64,000 nt of DNA from Duganella sp. SG902. Lineage in GTDB: Bacteria; Pseudomonadota; Gammaproteobacteria; Burkholderiales; Burkholderiaceae_D. Numbering within the stretch: the first letter of the stretch is position 1; the number at the start of each line of letters is the position of its first letter. Below are positions 34,845-42,844 of this stretch, one piece after another. The notes under the pieces are model-generated. The model searched no databases. It had not been told where the DNA came from and saw only the letters and a list, made by a program, of their open reading frames with translations. The stretch spans positions 62,001 to 126,000 of the forward strand of contig NZ_JABMJK010000002.1 of the NCBI RefSeq assembly GCF_013376005.1, written 5' to 3'. The translations under genes were made by a program, and so were the position numbers.

Positions 34845-36425
34845 ATGTTTGGTATTCAAGGCCGCTTGACGCTGCTGTTCGTGGTCATCGTGACGCTGGT
34901 GCTGGGGATTTCCGGCACCTACGCGCAGTACAGCCTCGGCCATGAACTCGAGGTCAGCAGCCAGCGCCTGCGCCAGGGCGTGCTGACGCGCCTGCAAACC
35001 AGCCTGCCGTCGGCGCTGTGGGACCTCGACAAGGCCAAGGTCGACAACATCGTGGCGGCCGAGATGATGCCGCCCGAGCTGGTCTCGATCCGCGTCTACG
35101 ACACCTCGGTCGGCCTGTTCTCGGGCAAGCTGCGCAACGAGAACGGCACCATCACCTCGATCGAGAACGACGCCGCCGTCGGCGGCACGCCGGTGGTGGC
35201 CGACCTGGCCTACCGCGATTCCGGCGCGGCCGGCGCCTCGCTCAAGCCGGTGATCGTGGGCCGCGTGGTGGTCAACTTCAGCCGCGCGCAGATCGACGCC
35301 ACCCTGGCCGCCGAGGTGCGCCGCAAGGTGACCGAGGTGCTGCTGCTGGACCTGATCCTGGTGGCGGCGCTGGCGCTGTCGCTGCGCATCGTGTTCGATC
35401 CGCTCAAGCGCCTGCGCGACGGCCTGTTCGACCTGGCCACGCGCGGCAGCGACGAGGTGGAGGAATTGCCGGACAACCGTCACGACGAGCTGGGCGAGGT
35501 GATCCGCGGCTTCAACGCCATCCAGCGCAAGATCAAGTCCAACATCCAGCGCATCCGCGAGGCCGAGGACGAGGCGCGCAAGTCGGCCCAGGCCACCGCC
35601 AAGGCCATGGACGATCTGCGCCGCACCCAGGAATCGTTGCTGCAGGCCGAGCGCCTGGCCTCGCTGGGCGGGCTGGTGGCCGGCGTCGCGCACGAGATCA
35701 ACACCCCGGTCGGCATCGCCCTGACCAGCGCCTCGGTGCTGATGGAGGCCACCGAGAAGGTGCAGGCCTCGGTCGAGGGCGGCAACATCAAGAAATCCGA
35801 CATCACGCGCTACCTGGAGACGGCCTCCGAAAGCACGCGCCTGATCATGAACAACGCCTACCGCGCGGCGCACCTGATCCACAGCTTCAAGCAGATCGCG
35901 GTCGACCAGGTCAGCGAGGCGCGCCGCCGCTTCGAATTGCGCGATTATATTAACGAGGTGGTGTCCAGCCTGCAGCCCAAGCTGAAGAAGACCCGCATCA
36001 CGGTCAGCATCGCCTGCCCGCCGGACATCATGCTCGACAGCTATCCGGGCGCGCTGGCGCAGGTGATCACCAACCTGACCCTGAACTGCGTCGAGCACGC
36101 GTTCGAGCCGGACGACGAGGGCCGCATCGTCATCGGCGTGGCCCAGCAGGGCGACTGGATCGAAATGCAGGTGACCGACAACGGCAAGGGCATCCCGCCC
36201 GACATGCTGGACAAGGTGTTCGACCCGTTCGTCACCACGCGGCGCGGCCAGGGCGGCACCGGCCTCGGGCTGAACATCGTGTTCAACCTGATCGCCAAGC
36301 AGTTCGGCGGCAGCATCACCGTCTCCAGCGTGCTGGGGCAGGGCGCCAGTTTCGTGCTGCGCATGCCGTGCGTGACGCCGACCGACGACAACGGCCTGCA
36401 CGCCGACACCCGGCTGCACGCCTGA
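34845..36425 (+). CDS. Membrane sensor histidine kinase
   Basis: A 526-residue sensor kinase. A first transmembrane helix (~7-25) and a second (~165-182) bracket a ~140-residue periplasmic sensor region without a recognised domain. A HAMP-like linker and coiled coil follow, then the H-box ASLGGLVAGVAHEINTPVG with phospho-accepting His283, and an HATPase with N-box NLTLNCVEHAF, G1 DNGKGIP and G2 GTGLGLNI. No response regulator is adjacent, so it is an orphan kinase in this window. It is divergent from the HDOD pair, which raises the possibility of shared control. The stimulus is unknown. Confidence 0.92.
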   Translation: MFGIQGRLTLLFVVIVTLVLGISGTYAQYSLGHELEVSSQRLRQGVLTRLQTSLPSALWDLDKAKVDNIVAAEMMPPELVSIRVYDTSVGLFSGKLRNENGTITSIENDAAVGGTPVVADLAYRDSGAAGASLKPVIVGRVVVNFSRAQIDATLAAEVRRKVTEVLLLDLILVAALALSLRIVFDPLKRLRDGLFDLATRGSDEVEELPDNRHDELGEVIRGFNAIQRKIKSNIQRIREAEDEARKSAQATAKAMDDLRRTQESLLQAERLASLGGLVAGVAHEINTPVGIALTSASVLMEATEKVQASVEGGNIKKSDITRYLETASESTRLIMNNAYRAAHLIHSFKQIAVDQVSEARRRFELRDYINEVVSSLQPKLKKTRITVSIACPPDIMLDSYPGALAQVITNLTLNCVEHAFEPDDEGRIVIGVAQQGDWIEMQVTDNGKGIPPDMLDKVFDPFVTTRRGQGGTGLGLNIVFNLIAKQFGGSITVSSVLGQGASFVLRMPCVTPTDDNGLHADTRLHA

Positions 36426-36449
36426 ACCAGACACCAGAGGAGGGGAATC

Positions 36450-36854
36450 ATGCCCACCATCACCGGCGAATTCACCGTGACCATGCAGCCGGAGGCCATG
36501 TCGGCGGTGGCGGCCGACAGCGGCATCGGCCGCATGTCACTGGACAAACACTACCAGGGCGCGCTGCAGGCCCATGGCAAGGGCGAGATGCTGGCGTACA
36601 TGGACCGCGCGCTCGGTTCCGGCGTGTACGTGGCGGTCGAACGCGTGACTGGGCAGGTGGAGGGCCGTGACGGCAGCTTCCTGTTCCACCACACCGGCGT
36701 CATGACGCGCGGCGCGCCCGGCCTGGACGTGGCGGTGGTGCCGGACTCCGGCACCGGCCAGCTGGCCGGCATCAGCGGCAGGCTGAACATCCGCATCGAG
36801 GGCGGCAAGCATTACTACGACTTCGACTACACGCTGCCTGCAGGGCATGAATAA
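36450..36854 (+). CDS. DUF3224 domain protein
   Basis: A 134-residue protein matching the DUF3224 pattern, a small beta-barrel related to allene oxide cyclases. It shows MSLDKHYQGALQAHGKGEMLAY, GSGVYVAVERVTGQVEGRDGSFLFHHTG (key part ERVTGQVEGRDGSF), VVPDSGTGQLAGISG and a terminal HYYDFDYTLP. No signal peptide is present. The biochemical role is unknown. Its stop overlaps the next small gene by 8 bp. A GAGGAGG ribosome site lies just upstream. Confidence 0.88.
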   Translation: MPTITGEFTVTMQPEAMSAVAADSGIGRMSLDKHYQGALQAHGKGEMLAYMDRALGSGVYVAVERVTGQVEGRDGSFLFHHTGVMTRGAPGLDVAVVPDSGTGQLAGISGRLNIRIEGGKHYYDFDYTLPAGHE

Positions 36855-37014
36855 GGACACGCTCAAGGGGGTGCTGATCCTGCTGGGCGTGGCGCTGGCG
36901 GTGGCCTTGTTTTGCGTGGTGGCCACCGACAACGGCTGGCAAAAGCTGTGGTGCGTGCTGCGCGCGCTGGCGCATGGGGTATCGCTCAGCAATATCCGCG
37001 CCGTGTGCCTGTAA
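36847..37014 (+). CDS. Small single-pass membrane protein, 55 aa
   Basis: A 55-residue protein with one strongly hydrophobic helix (LIGVLL-type stretch, VLILLGVALAVALFCVV) near the N-terminus and a short tail with two further cysteines (KLWCVLRALAHG and RAVCL). The ATG lies inside the end of the DUF3224 gene, pointing to coupled translation. It ends directly at the start of a terminator hairpin. No family is recognised. Confidence 0.6.
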   Translation: MNKDTLKGVLILLGVALAVALFCVVATDNGWQKLWCVLRALAHGVSLSNIRAVCL

Positions 37015-37044
37015 AAAAAAATCCAGCGCGCGGCTGGATTTTTG
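37014..37044. terminator. Bidirectional Rho-independent terminator
   Basis: An A-run, arm ATCCAGC (37021-37027), loop GCGCG, arm GCTGGAT (37033-37039) and a T-run of five. It sits between the convergent small membrane gene and the PEP-CTERM gene and has the A/T tails needed to work in both directions. Confidence 0.85.
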
Positions 37045-37062
37045 ATGGGCTGGGCTTGCTGC

Positions 37063-37413
37063 TCAGTCCGAGAATTTTTCTGAGCCCTGGCGGCGGCGCG
37101 AGGCAAAGCCGAGTACGACCAAACCGAGCATCAGCATGACGAAGGTTTGTGGTTCCGGCACCGGCGTGGCCGGTTCGGTTTGAGGCTGCTGTTTCGGATC
37201 GGCCGGCGGCAAGCCGTTTTGTTCGGCTTCGTTAGGCTTGGCGGCAGGCGCGGAGATGCCACACGGCGTAGGGTCGTTGGCTTCGCAATGCGCGAGTACA
37301 ATTGTTGCAGGCGCAACATTGTCCTGCGCCACCGGTGCAGCAGGCTTGGCCTGCACGGCGCCGGCAAGGCTAATGGCAAGTAATGCGGTCGAGATCAAAG
37401 AGAAAACTTTCAC
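37063..37413 (-). CDS. Small PEP-CTERM sorting-signal protein
   Basis: A 116-residue exported protein. It begins with a Sec signal peptide (VFSLISTALLAISLAGAVQA), continues with a Pro/Ala-rich low-complexity body holding one cysteine pair (HCEANDPTPCG), and ends with the sorting signal VPEPQTFVMLMLGLVVLGFASRRRQ, summarised as VPEP, a hydrophobic helix and RRR. Such proteins are processed by exosortase EpsH/XrtA and linked to exopolysaccharide and floc formation. The start is GTG with AGGAG seven bases upstream. Ten residues follow the RRR cluster. Function of the body is unknown. Confidence 0.85.
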   Translation of the reverse strand: MKVFSLISTALLAISLAGAVQAKPAAPVAQDNVAPATIVLAHCEANDPTPCGISAPAAKPNEAEQNGLPPADPKQQPQTEPATPVPEPQTFVMLMLGLVVLGFASRRRQGSEKFSD

Positions 37414-37645
37414 GATTACACTCCTGGCGTTGTTTTGAACAGAAGTTAAGGTCGGTTTAATGCGGTAACTGTAAAATCCCGGCGCAGGCGTCTAACACTT
37501 GCTACCGTTCTGATATTAAATCATATCCCGTAACATATTGCCATCTCTTTTTCTCCCGGAACAACGATTTTTTGCGCCGCAACAACACCCGCCGGCCGAT
37601 AGCCAGTGGCGCAGATGATTTACAACTTTTCAACAATTAAATTCT

Positions 37646-38515
37646 ATGCACACGCGCGCTTATCAGATGATTTGCACATATACAGCGAAAATTCGATTGA
37701 CTTCCGGCTTGGCCGCCGCCGTGCTGCTGGCCGGCTGCGCCAGTGGCGGCAAACCCGCCGGCACGCTTTCCACGGGCCTGCTGGAGGCGGACAACCCGCA
37801 AGTCCTGCTGCTGGGCGAGGTGCATGATAACGCCGAAGGCCACAAGCTGCGCTACGAATTGCTGCGCCAGCGTGTGGAGGCCGGCTGGCGGCCGGTCCTG
37901 GTCATGGAGCAATTCGACCGCGAGAACCAGGACCTGCTCACCAAGGCGCAAAAAGGCTGCCTGGACGCCCAGTGCGTGATCCGCGTGGCCGGCGGTGCGC
38001 GCTGGGATTGGCAACTGTATTATCCTGTGATCCAGCTGGCGCTGGACCACCAGTTGGCGCTGGTGGCCGGCAACCTGTCGCGCGCCGATGCCTCGCGCGT
38101 GGTGCGCGACGGCGTGGCCTCGAGTTTCGACCCGCAAAGCGTCAAGGAGTACAAGCTGGACCAGCCATTGCCGGCGGCGGTGGTCGGCGCGCAGCAACAG
38201 GAAATCATGGCCGGGCATTGCAATATGCTGCCGGAGATGATGGCGGGCGGCATGGTCAACGCCCAGGTGGCGCGCGACGTCTGGATGGCCAGGATCATCC
38301 GCGACCAGTTGCCCAGGGACGTGGTGCTCATCGCCGGCAACGGCCACGTGCGCAAGGACATCGGCGTGGGCTACTGGCTGCGCCAGGTGGCGCCCGCGCT
38401 CAAGGTGCGCAGCGTCGGCTTTATCGAGGGCGGCGGCAACGGCGGCCGCTATGACAGCATCCAGACCGTGGCGCCGCAAACGCGCGACGATCCCTGCAAA
38501 CAGGTTAAGAAATGA
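37646..38515 (+). CDS. ChaN-family haem-binding lipoprotein
   Basis: A 289-residue predicted lipoprotein: a signal segment ends in the lipobox LLAGC near residue 31. The body is a ChaN/Tiki-like domain (LLLGEVHDNAEGH, VMEQFDRENQ, VLIAGNGHVRKDIGV), a family in which the Campylobacter member binds haem and was tied to iron uptake. The residues D-N-x-E-x-H and the GNGHVR histidine are the family's likely metal/haem ligands. The start lacks a clear ribosome site, and an in-frame ATG at 37667 is possible. The gene overlaps the thioredoxin-like gene by 4 bp. Confidence 0.83.
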   Translation: MHTRAYQMICTYTAKIRLTSGLAAAVLLAGCASGGKPAGTLSTGLLEADNPQVLLLGEVHDNAEGHKLRYELLRQRVEAGWRPVLVMEQFDRENQDLLTKAQKGCLDAQCVIRVAGGARWDWQLYYPVIQLALDHQLALVAGNLSRADASRVVRDGVASSFDPQSVKEYKLDQPLPAAVVGAQQQEIMAGHCNMLPEMMAGGMVNAQVARDVWMARIIRDQLPRDVVLIAGNGHVRKDIGVGYWLRQVAPALKVRSVGFIEGGGNGGRYDSIQTVAPQTRDDPCKQVKK

Positions 38516-38832
38516 AGACACGCTACATCCCCGAGGCGCCGCGGCGCGCCGAGATCGACGCCCTGCCGGGCGCGGTGTTGCTGGAGTTTGGCGCCAACTG
38601 GTGCGGCCACTGCATGGCGGCGCAGGCGCCGCTGGAGCAGGCTTTCCAGGGCCACGACGGCGTCGTCCACTACAAGGTGGAGGACGGCCCCGGCCGGCCG
38701 CTGGGGCGCTCGTTCCGCGTCAAGCTGTGGCCGACGCTGATCTTCCTGCGCGACGGCCAGGAGGTGGCGCGCCTGGTGCGGCCGTTGAAAGCGGACGACA
38801 TCTCCGCGGCGTTTGCGCAAATCGACGCCTAG
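38512..38832 (+). CDS. Thioredoxin-family protein (WCGHC)
   Basis: A 106-residue single thioredoxin domain without signal peptide. The active site is W30-C31-G-H-C34; GH between the cysteines is the PDI-like spacing rather than the GP of classical thioredoxin and should give a more oxidising potential. The cis-proline segment is VKLWPTLIFLRDG. Overlap with the ChaN lipoprotein gene suggests joint expression. The redox partner is unknown. Confidence 0.88.
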   Translation: MKTRYIPEAPRRAEIDALPGAVLLEFGANWCGHCMAAQAPLEQAFQGHDGVVHYKVEDGPGRPLGRSFRVKLWPTLIFLRDGQEVARLVRPLKADDISAAFAQIDA

Positions 38833-38902
38833 ACAAGCTTGGCAATCCTGCAAGGTGGTGTGTATGATGGCCCGCACACCACAATCAGCAGGAGCGTCCA
38901 GC

Positions 38903-40162
38903 ATGAGTCAGCCCAAGACCAATTCGGCGGCCACGGTATTGTTTGCCAGCCTGATCGGCACCACCATCGAGTTCTTCGACTTCTACATCTACGCCACCGC
39001 CGCCGTGCTGGTGTTCCCCAAGCTGTTCTTCCCCGCCAGCGATCCCGCCGCCGCCACCCTGCAGTCGCTGGCCACGTTCGCCATCGCCTTCTTCGCGCGC
39101 CCGGTCGGCTCGGCCGTGTTCGGCCACTTCGGCGACCGCATCGGCCGCAAGGCCACGCTGGTGGCGGCGCTGCTGACCATGGGGATTTCCACCGTGGTGA
39201 TCGGCCTGCTGCCGACCTACGCCGCGATCGGCACGCTGGCGCCGGCGCTGCTGGCGCTGTGCCGCTTCGGCCAGGGCCTGGGCCTGGGCGGCGAGTGGGG
39301 CGGGGCGGTGCTGCTGGCCACCGAGAACGCGCCGCCGGGCAAGCGCGCCTGGTACGGCATGTTCCCGCAGCTGGGCGCGCCGATCGGCTTCTTCCTGTCG
39401 GGCGGCATCTTCCTGCTGCTGAGCCAGGTGCTGAGCGACGCCGAGTTCTTCAGCTACGGCTGGCGCATCCCGTTCCTGGCCAGCTCGCTGCTGGTGATCG
39501 TCGGCCTGTACATCCGTCTGAAAATCCATGAGACGCCGGACTTCCAGAAGGTGCTGGACAAGAACGAGCGCGTCAAGGTGCCGGTGCTCACCGTGTGGAA
39601 CCAGCACGGCCGCGCGCTGGTGCTGGGCACGCTGATCGCGCTGGCCACCTTCGTGCTGTTCTACCTGATGACGGTGTTCGCGCTGAGCTGGGGCACCAGC
39701 GCGCTGAAATTCTCGCGCAAGGACTTCCTGATCCTGCAGCTGTTCGCGGTGCTGTTCTTCGCGCTGACGATTCCGTTCTCGGCCATCTGGGCCGACCGCA
39801 AGGGCCGCCGCACCACCCTGATCTGGGTCTCGGCCGCGATCGCCGTGTTCGGCCTGGCGATGGCGCCGATGTTCGGCTCGGGCGACGCCACCCAGGTGAC
39901 CATCTTCCTGTCGGTGGGCCTGGGCCTGATGGGCCTGACCTACGGCCCGCTGGGCACCATCCTGTCCGAGCTGTTCCCGGCCGAGGTGCGCTACACCGGC
40001 GCCTCGCTGACCTTCAACCTGGCCGGCATCCTGGGCGCCTCGCTGGCGCCGTACGCCGCCACCTGGCTGGCGACCAACCTCGGTTTGCAGTACGTGGGCT
40101 ATTATCTGTCGGGCGCCGCGCTGATCAGCCTGGTGGCCCTGCTTTTGGTGAAAACCAAATAA
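38903..40162 (+). CDS. MFS transporter, metabolite:H+ symporter (MHS) type
   Basis: A 419-residue, 12-helix inner-membrane transporter. TIEFFDFYIYATAAVLVFPKLFFP at the first helices and HFGDRIGRKATL in the 2-3 loop are hallmarks of the MHS subfamily, which includes proline/betaine, shikimate and dicarboxylate symporters. WYGMFPQLGAPIGF is also typical. The ATG at 38903 has CAGGAG eight bases upstream; the frame is open further back. Substrate cannot be read. The mRNA probably ends at the 40164-40233 stem-loop. Confidence 0.88.
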   Translation: MSQPKTNSAATVLFASLIGTTIEFFDFYIYATAAVLVFPKLFFPASDPAAATLQSLATFAIAFFARPVGSAVFGHFGDRIGRKATLVAALLTMGISTVVIGLLPTYAAIGTLAPALLALCRFGQGLGLGGEWGGAVLLATENAPPGKRAWYGMFPQLGAPIGFFLSGGIFLLLSQVLSDAEFFSYGWRIPFLASSLLVIVGLYIRLKIHETPDFQKVLDKNERVKVPVLTVWNQHGRALVLGTLIALATFVLFYLMTVFALSWGTSALKFSRKDFLILQLFAVLFFALTIPFSAIWADRKGRRTTLIWVSAAIAVFGLAMAPMFGSGDATQVTIFLSVGLGLMGLTYGPLGTILSELFPAEVRYTGASLTFNLAGILGASLAPYAATWLATNLGLQYVGYYLSGAALISLVALLLVKTK

Positions 40163-40163
40163 G

Positions 40164-40233
40164 TCATCGTACAACAATGGCGGGGCAAGCGGTTGATTCT
40201 GCTTGCCTCCGCCGTTTTATGGTTGTACGATGA
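40164..40233. terminator. Large stem-loop, probable terminator
   Basis: Outer 12-base arms TCATCGTACAAC (40164-40175) and GTTGTACGATGA (40222-40233) are exact inverted copies. An inner GC-rich hairpin (around GGGGCAAGC and GCTTGCCTCC) is followed by GTTTTAT. It starts two bases after the MFS stop, so termination is likely. The right arm lies ~70 bases before the next start and could also hold an operator. Confidence 0.65.
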
Positions 40234-40301
40234 CATACGACTAAAGCATGATCTCGTGGAGACCGAGAGATCATCACCATAACCACACAATAAGTGATGC
40301 C

Positions 40302-41687
40302 ATGAACCTGAGCGAGCCCGTCAATGCGCAAGCGGTGGCCCAATCCGTCGGTAAATACCGCTGGACCATCTGCGCCCTGTTGTTTTTTGCCACCACCGTC
40401 AACTACCTGGACCGCCAGGTCCTGAGCCTGCTGGCGCCGGCGCTGTCGACCGAATTCGGCTGGAGTAACACCGACTACGCCAACATCGCCGCCGCCTTCC
40501 AGTTCGTCTACGCCATCTCGATGCTGTTCGCCGGCCGCGTGGTCGACAAGATCGGCACCAAGGCCGCCTACGTGGTGGCGATCACCGTCTGGTCGCTGGG
40601 CGCGCTGCTGCACGCGGCCTCGGTGCCGGTGGGCGAGATGACGGTGGCCCTGTTCGGGCTGGCGGTGGCGCCATCCATCGTCGGCTTCATGATTTCGCGC
40701 GCGGTGCTGGCGGTGGGCGAGGCCGGCAACTTCCCGGCCGCCATCAAGGCCACCGCCGAATACTTCCCGAAGAAGGAGCGCTCCTTCGCCACCGGCATCT
40801 TCAACTCCGGCGCCAACGTCGGCGCCATCCTGGCGCCGATCACGGTGCCGGTGCTGGCCGCGATCTGGGGCTGGCAGGCGGCCTTCATCATGATCGGCAT
40901 GCTGGGCTTCATCTGGATGGCCGTGTGGCTGTGGCTGTACGACAAGCCGGAACAGCAAACCCGCCTGTCGGCCGCCGAGCTGGCCTACATCCGCAGCGAC
41001 GCCCCGGCCCCGGCGCCGGCCAGCGCGGGCGCGCCGGAGAACAAGGTGTCGTGGTTCCAGCTGTTGAAGTATCGCCAGACCTGGGCCTTCGCCTTCGGCA
41101 AATTCATGACCGACGGCGTGTGGTGGTTCTTCCTGTTCTGGCTGCCGACCTATCTGTCGGCGCAGTACGGCATGAAGGGCGAGGCCATCGTGATCCCGCT
41201 GGCCGTGCTGTACAGCATGACCATGATCGGCTCCATCGGCGGCGGCTGGTTCCCCAGCTACTTCATGTCGCGCGGCTACGCGCCGTATGACGGCCGCATG
41301 AAAGCCATGCTGATGATCGCCTTCTTCCCGCTGGTGGTGCTGCTGGCGCAGCCGCTGGGCGCGATCAGCTACTGGGTGCCGGTGCTGCTGATCGGCGTGG
41401 GCGCGTCGGCGCACCAGGCCTGGTCGGCCAACATCTTCACCACCGTGTCCGACATGTTCCCGCAAAAGTCGGTGGCGTCGGTGATCGGCATCGGCGGCAT
41501 GGCCGGCGGCATCGGCGGCGTGGCGCTGACCAAGCTCGGTGGCTGGGTGTTCGACTACTACAAAAAGCTCAACGATATCGGCACCGGCTACATGATCATG
41601 TTCGGCATCTGCGCGCTGGCCTACCTGGCCGCCTGGCTGGTGATGAAGGCGCTGGTGCCGCGCCACAAGGAAATCACCGACCTGTGA
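40302..41687 (+). CDS. MFS transporter, hexuronate/ACS family (ExuT-like)
   Basis: A 461-residue, 12-helix inner-membrane symporter of the anion:cation symporter family. NYLDRQVLSLLAP in helix 1, GEAGNFPAAIKATAEYFPKKER (key part GEAGNFPAAIK) and FNSGANVGAILAP are close to the hexuronate transporter ExuT, so galacturonate or glucuronate is the likely cargo. The ATG at 40302 is preferred over an upstream open frame. Its stop overlaps the epimerase start (TGATG), and a LacI regulator follows. A link with the pectin-type degradation genes at 48-56 kb is plausible. Confidence 0.87.
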   Translation: MNLSEPVNAQAVAQSVGKYRWTICALLFFATTVNYLDRQVLSLLAPALSTEFGWSNTDYANIAAAFQFVYAISMLFAGRVVDKIGTKAAYVVAITVWSLGALLHAASVPVGEMTVALFGLAVAPSIVGFMISRAVLAVGEAGNFPAAIKATAEYFPKKERSFATGIFNSGANVGAILAPITVPVLAAIWGWQAAFIMIGMLGFIWMAVWLWLYDKPEQQTRLSAAELAYIRSDAPAPAPASAGAPENKVSWFQLLKYRQTWAFAFGKFMTDGVWWFFLFWLPTYLSAQYGMKGEAIVIPLAVLYSMTMIGSIGGGWFPSYFMSRGYAPYDGRMKAMLMIAFFPLVVLLAQPLGAISYWVPVLLIGVGASAHQAWSANIFTTVSDMFPQKSVASVIGIGGMAGGIGGVALTKLGGWVFDYYKKLNDIGTGYMIMFGICALAYLAAWLVMKALVPRHKEITDL

Positions 41688-42775
41688 TGCGCCCGACACT
41701 CCTGGCCGCGCTGCTCGCGGCCTGCGCCCCCGCCTGCGCCGGCATTCAGGTGGAGGCCTATGGCGTCACGCAGGCCGGCCAGCCGGTGCAAAAGGTGACG
41801 CTGGAGAACGCGCGCGGCATGCGGCTGGCTTACATCGACTACGGCGCCACGCTGGTGCGGGCCGAGGTGGCCGACAGCAAGGGCCGGCGCCGTAACGTCA
41901 TCCTCAGCCTGCCGGACCTGGCCGCGTTCGAGAAAACGCGCGGCCGTTATGGCGCCATCCTCGGCCGCTATGCGGGCCGCATCGGCGGCGCCAGCTACAC
42001 GCTGGATGGCAAGACCGTGCGGCTGACCGCCAACTACCGCGGCGTGTTCCTGCACGGCGACCCCGATCCTTACGACAAGCGCGTATGGCGGCGCGAGGAT
42101 TTCAGCGACGCCGAGTCGCTCGGCTCCATCTACCGCCTGCACAGCCCCGACGGCGACCAGAACTTCCCCGGCGCGATGGACATCAGCGTCACCTACCGGC
42201 TGCTGCGCGACAGCGACGAATTCCGCATCGAGTACGAGGCGCGCACCAGCGCGCCCACGGTGCATAACCTGACCAATCACGTCTACTTTAACCTGGCGGG
42301 CGCCGCCGCCAACACGCTGCAAGAGCACCGCTTCCAGATCGCGGCCGACCGCTATCTGGAGACCGACGCGCTGCGCGTGCCGACCGGCACGGTGTTGCCG
42401 GTCGAGGGCACGCCGTTCGACTTCCGCGCGGCGGCCAGCGTGCATGAGCGCCTGCCGGCCGTTCCCGGCGGCTATGACCACAGCCTGCTGTTCTCCAAGC
42501 CCGTGGGCGCGTATGCGCCGGTGGCGACGGTGTGGGGCGGCGGCATCCGCATGGAGGTCAGCACCAGCGAGCCGTCGGTGCAGCTGTACACCGTCAACGG
42601 CTTTGACGGCAAGGAGATCGGCGGCGAGGGCGTGGGTTACCAGCGCCACGGCGCGTTTGCCTTTGAAACCCAGCATTTGCCGGACAGTCCCAACCACGCC
42701 AACTTCCCCAGCACCGCCCTGTACCCGGGCCAGGTGTTCCATTCCCGCACCAGCTTCCGGTTTGCGGCTGACTAG
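41687..42775 (+). CDS. Secreted aldose 1-epimerase (GalM family)
   Basis: A 362-residue mutarotase converting alpha- and beta-anomers of aldoses. A cleavable signal peptide (LLAALLAACAPACAG) places it in the periplasm, unlike cytoplasmic GalM. Family residues are visible: GRYAGRIGGA, the catalytic His in LTNHVYFNLAG, GYDHSLLF and the catalytic Glu in FAFETQHLPDSPNHANFPS. Translation is coupled to the transporter upstream, which suggests anomer conversion before uptake. Confidence 0.92.
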   Translation: MRPTLLAALLAACAPACAGIQVEAYGVTQAGQPVQKVTLENARGMRLAYIDYGATLVRAEVADSKGRRRNVILSLPDLAAFEKTRGRYGAILGRYAGRIGGASYTLDGKTVRLTANYRGVFLHGDPDPYDKRVWRREDFSDAESLGSIYRLHSPDGDQNFPGAMDISVTYRLLRDSDEFRIEYEARTSAPTVHNLTNHVYFNLAGAAANTLQEHRFQIAADRYLETDALRVPTGTVLPVEGTPFDFRAAASVHERLPAVPGGYDHSLLFSKPVGAYAPVATVWGGGIRMEVSTSEPSVQLYTVNGFDGKEIGGEGVGYQRHGAFAFETQHLPDSPNHANFPSTALYPGQVFHSRTSFRFAAD

Positions 42776-42844
42776 TCAGTCATGCCGTCATGATAAGATT
42801 GTCGCTTTGGCGCAGCAGCCGCCACGCATTCCGACCGTCTCAAC

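Noticed and set aside
34764..36434. Long minus-strand open frame opposite the histidine kinase
   Set aside because: Composition is of the antisense type and no start or domain is credible.
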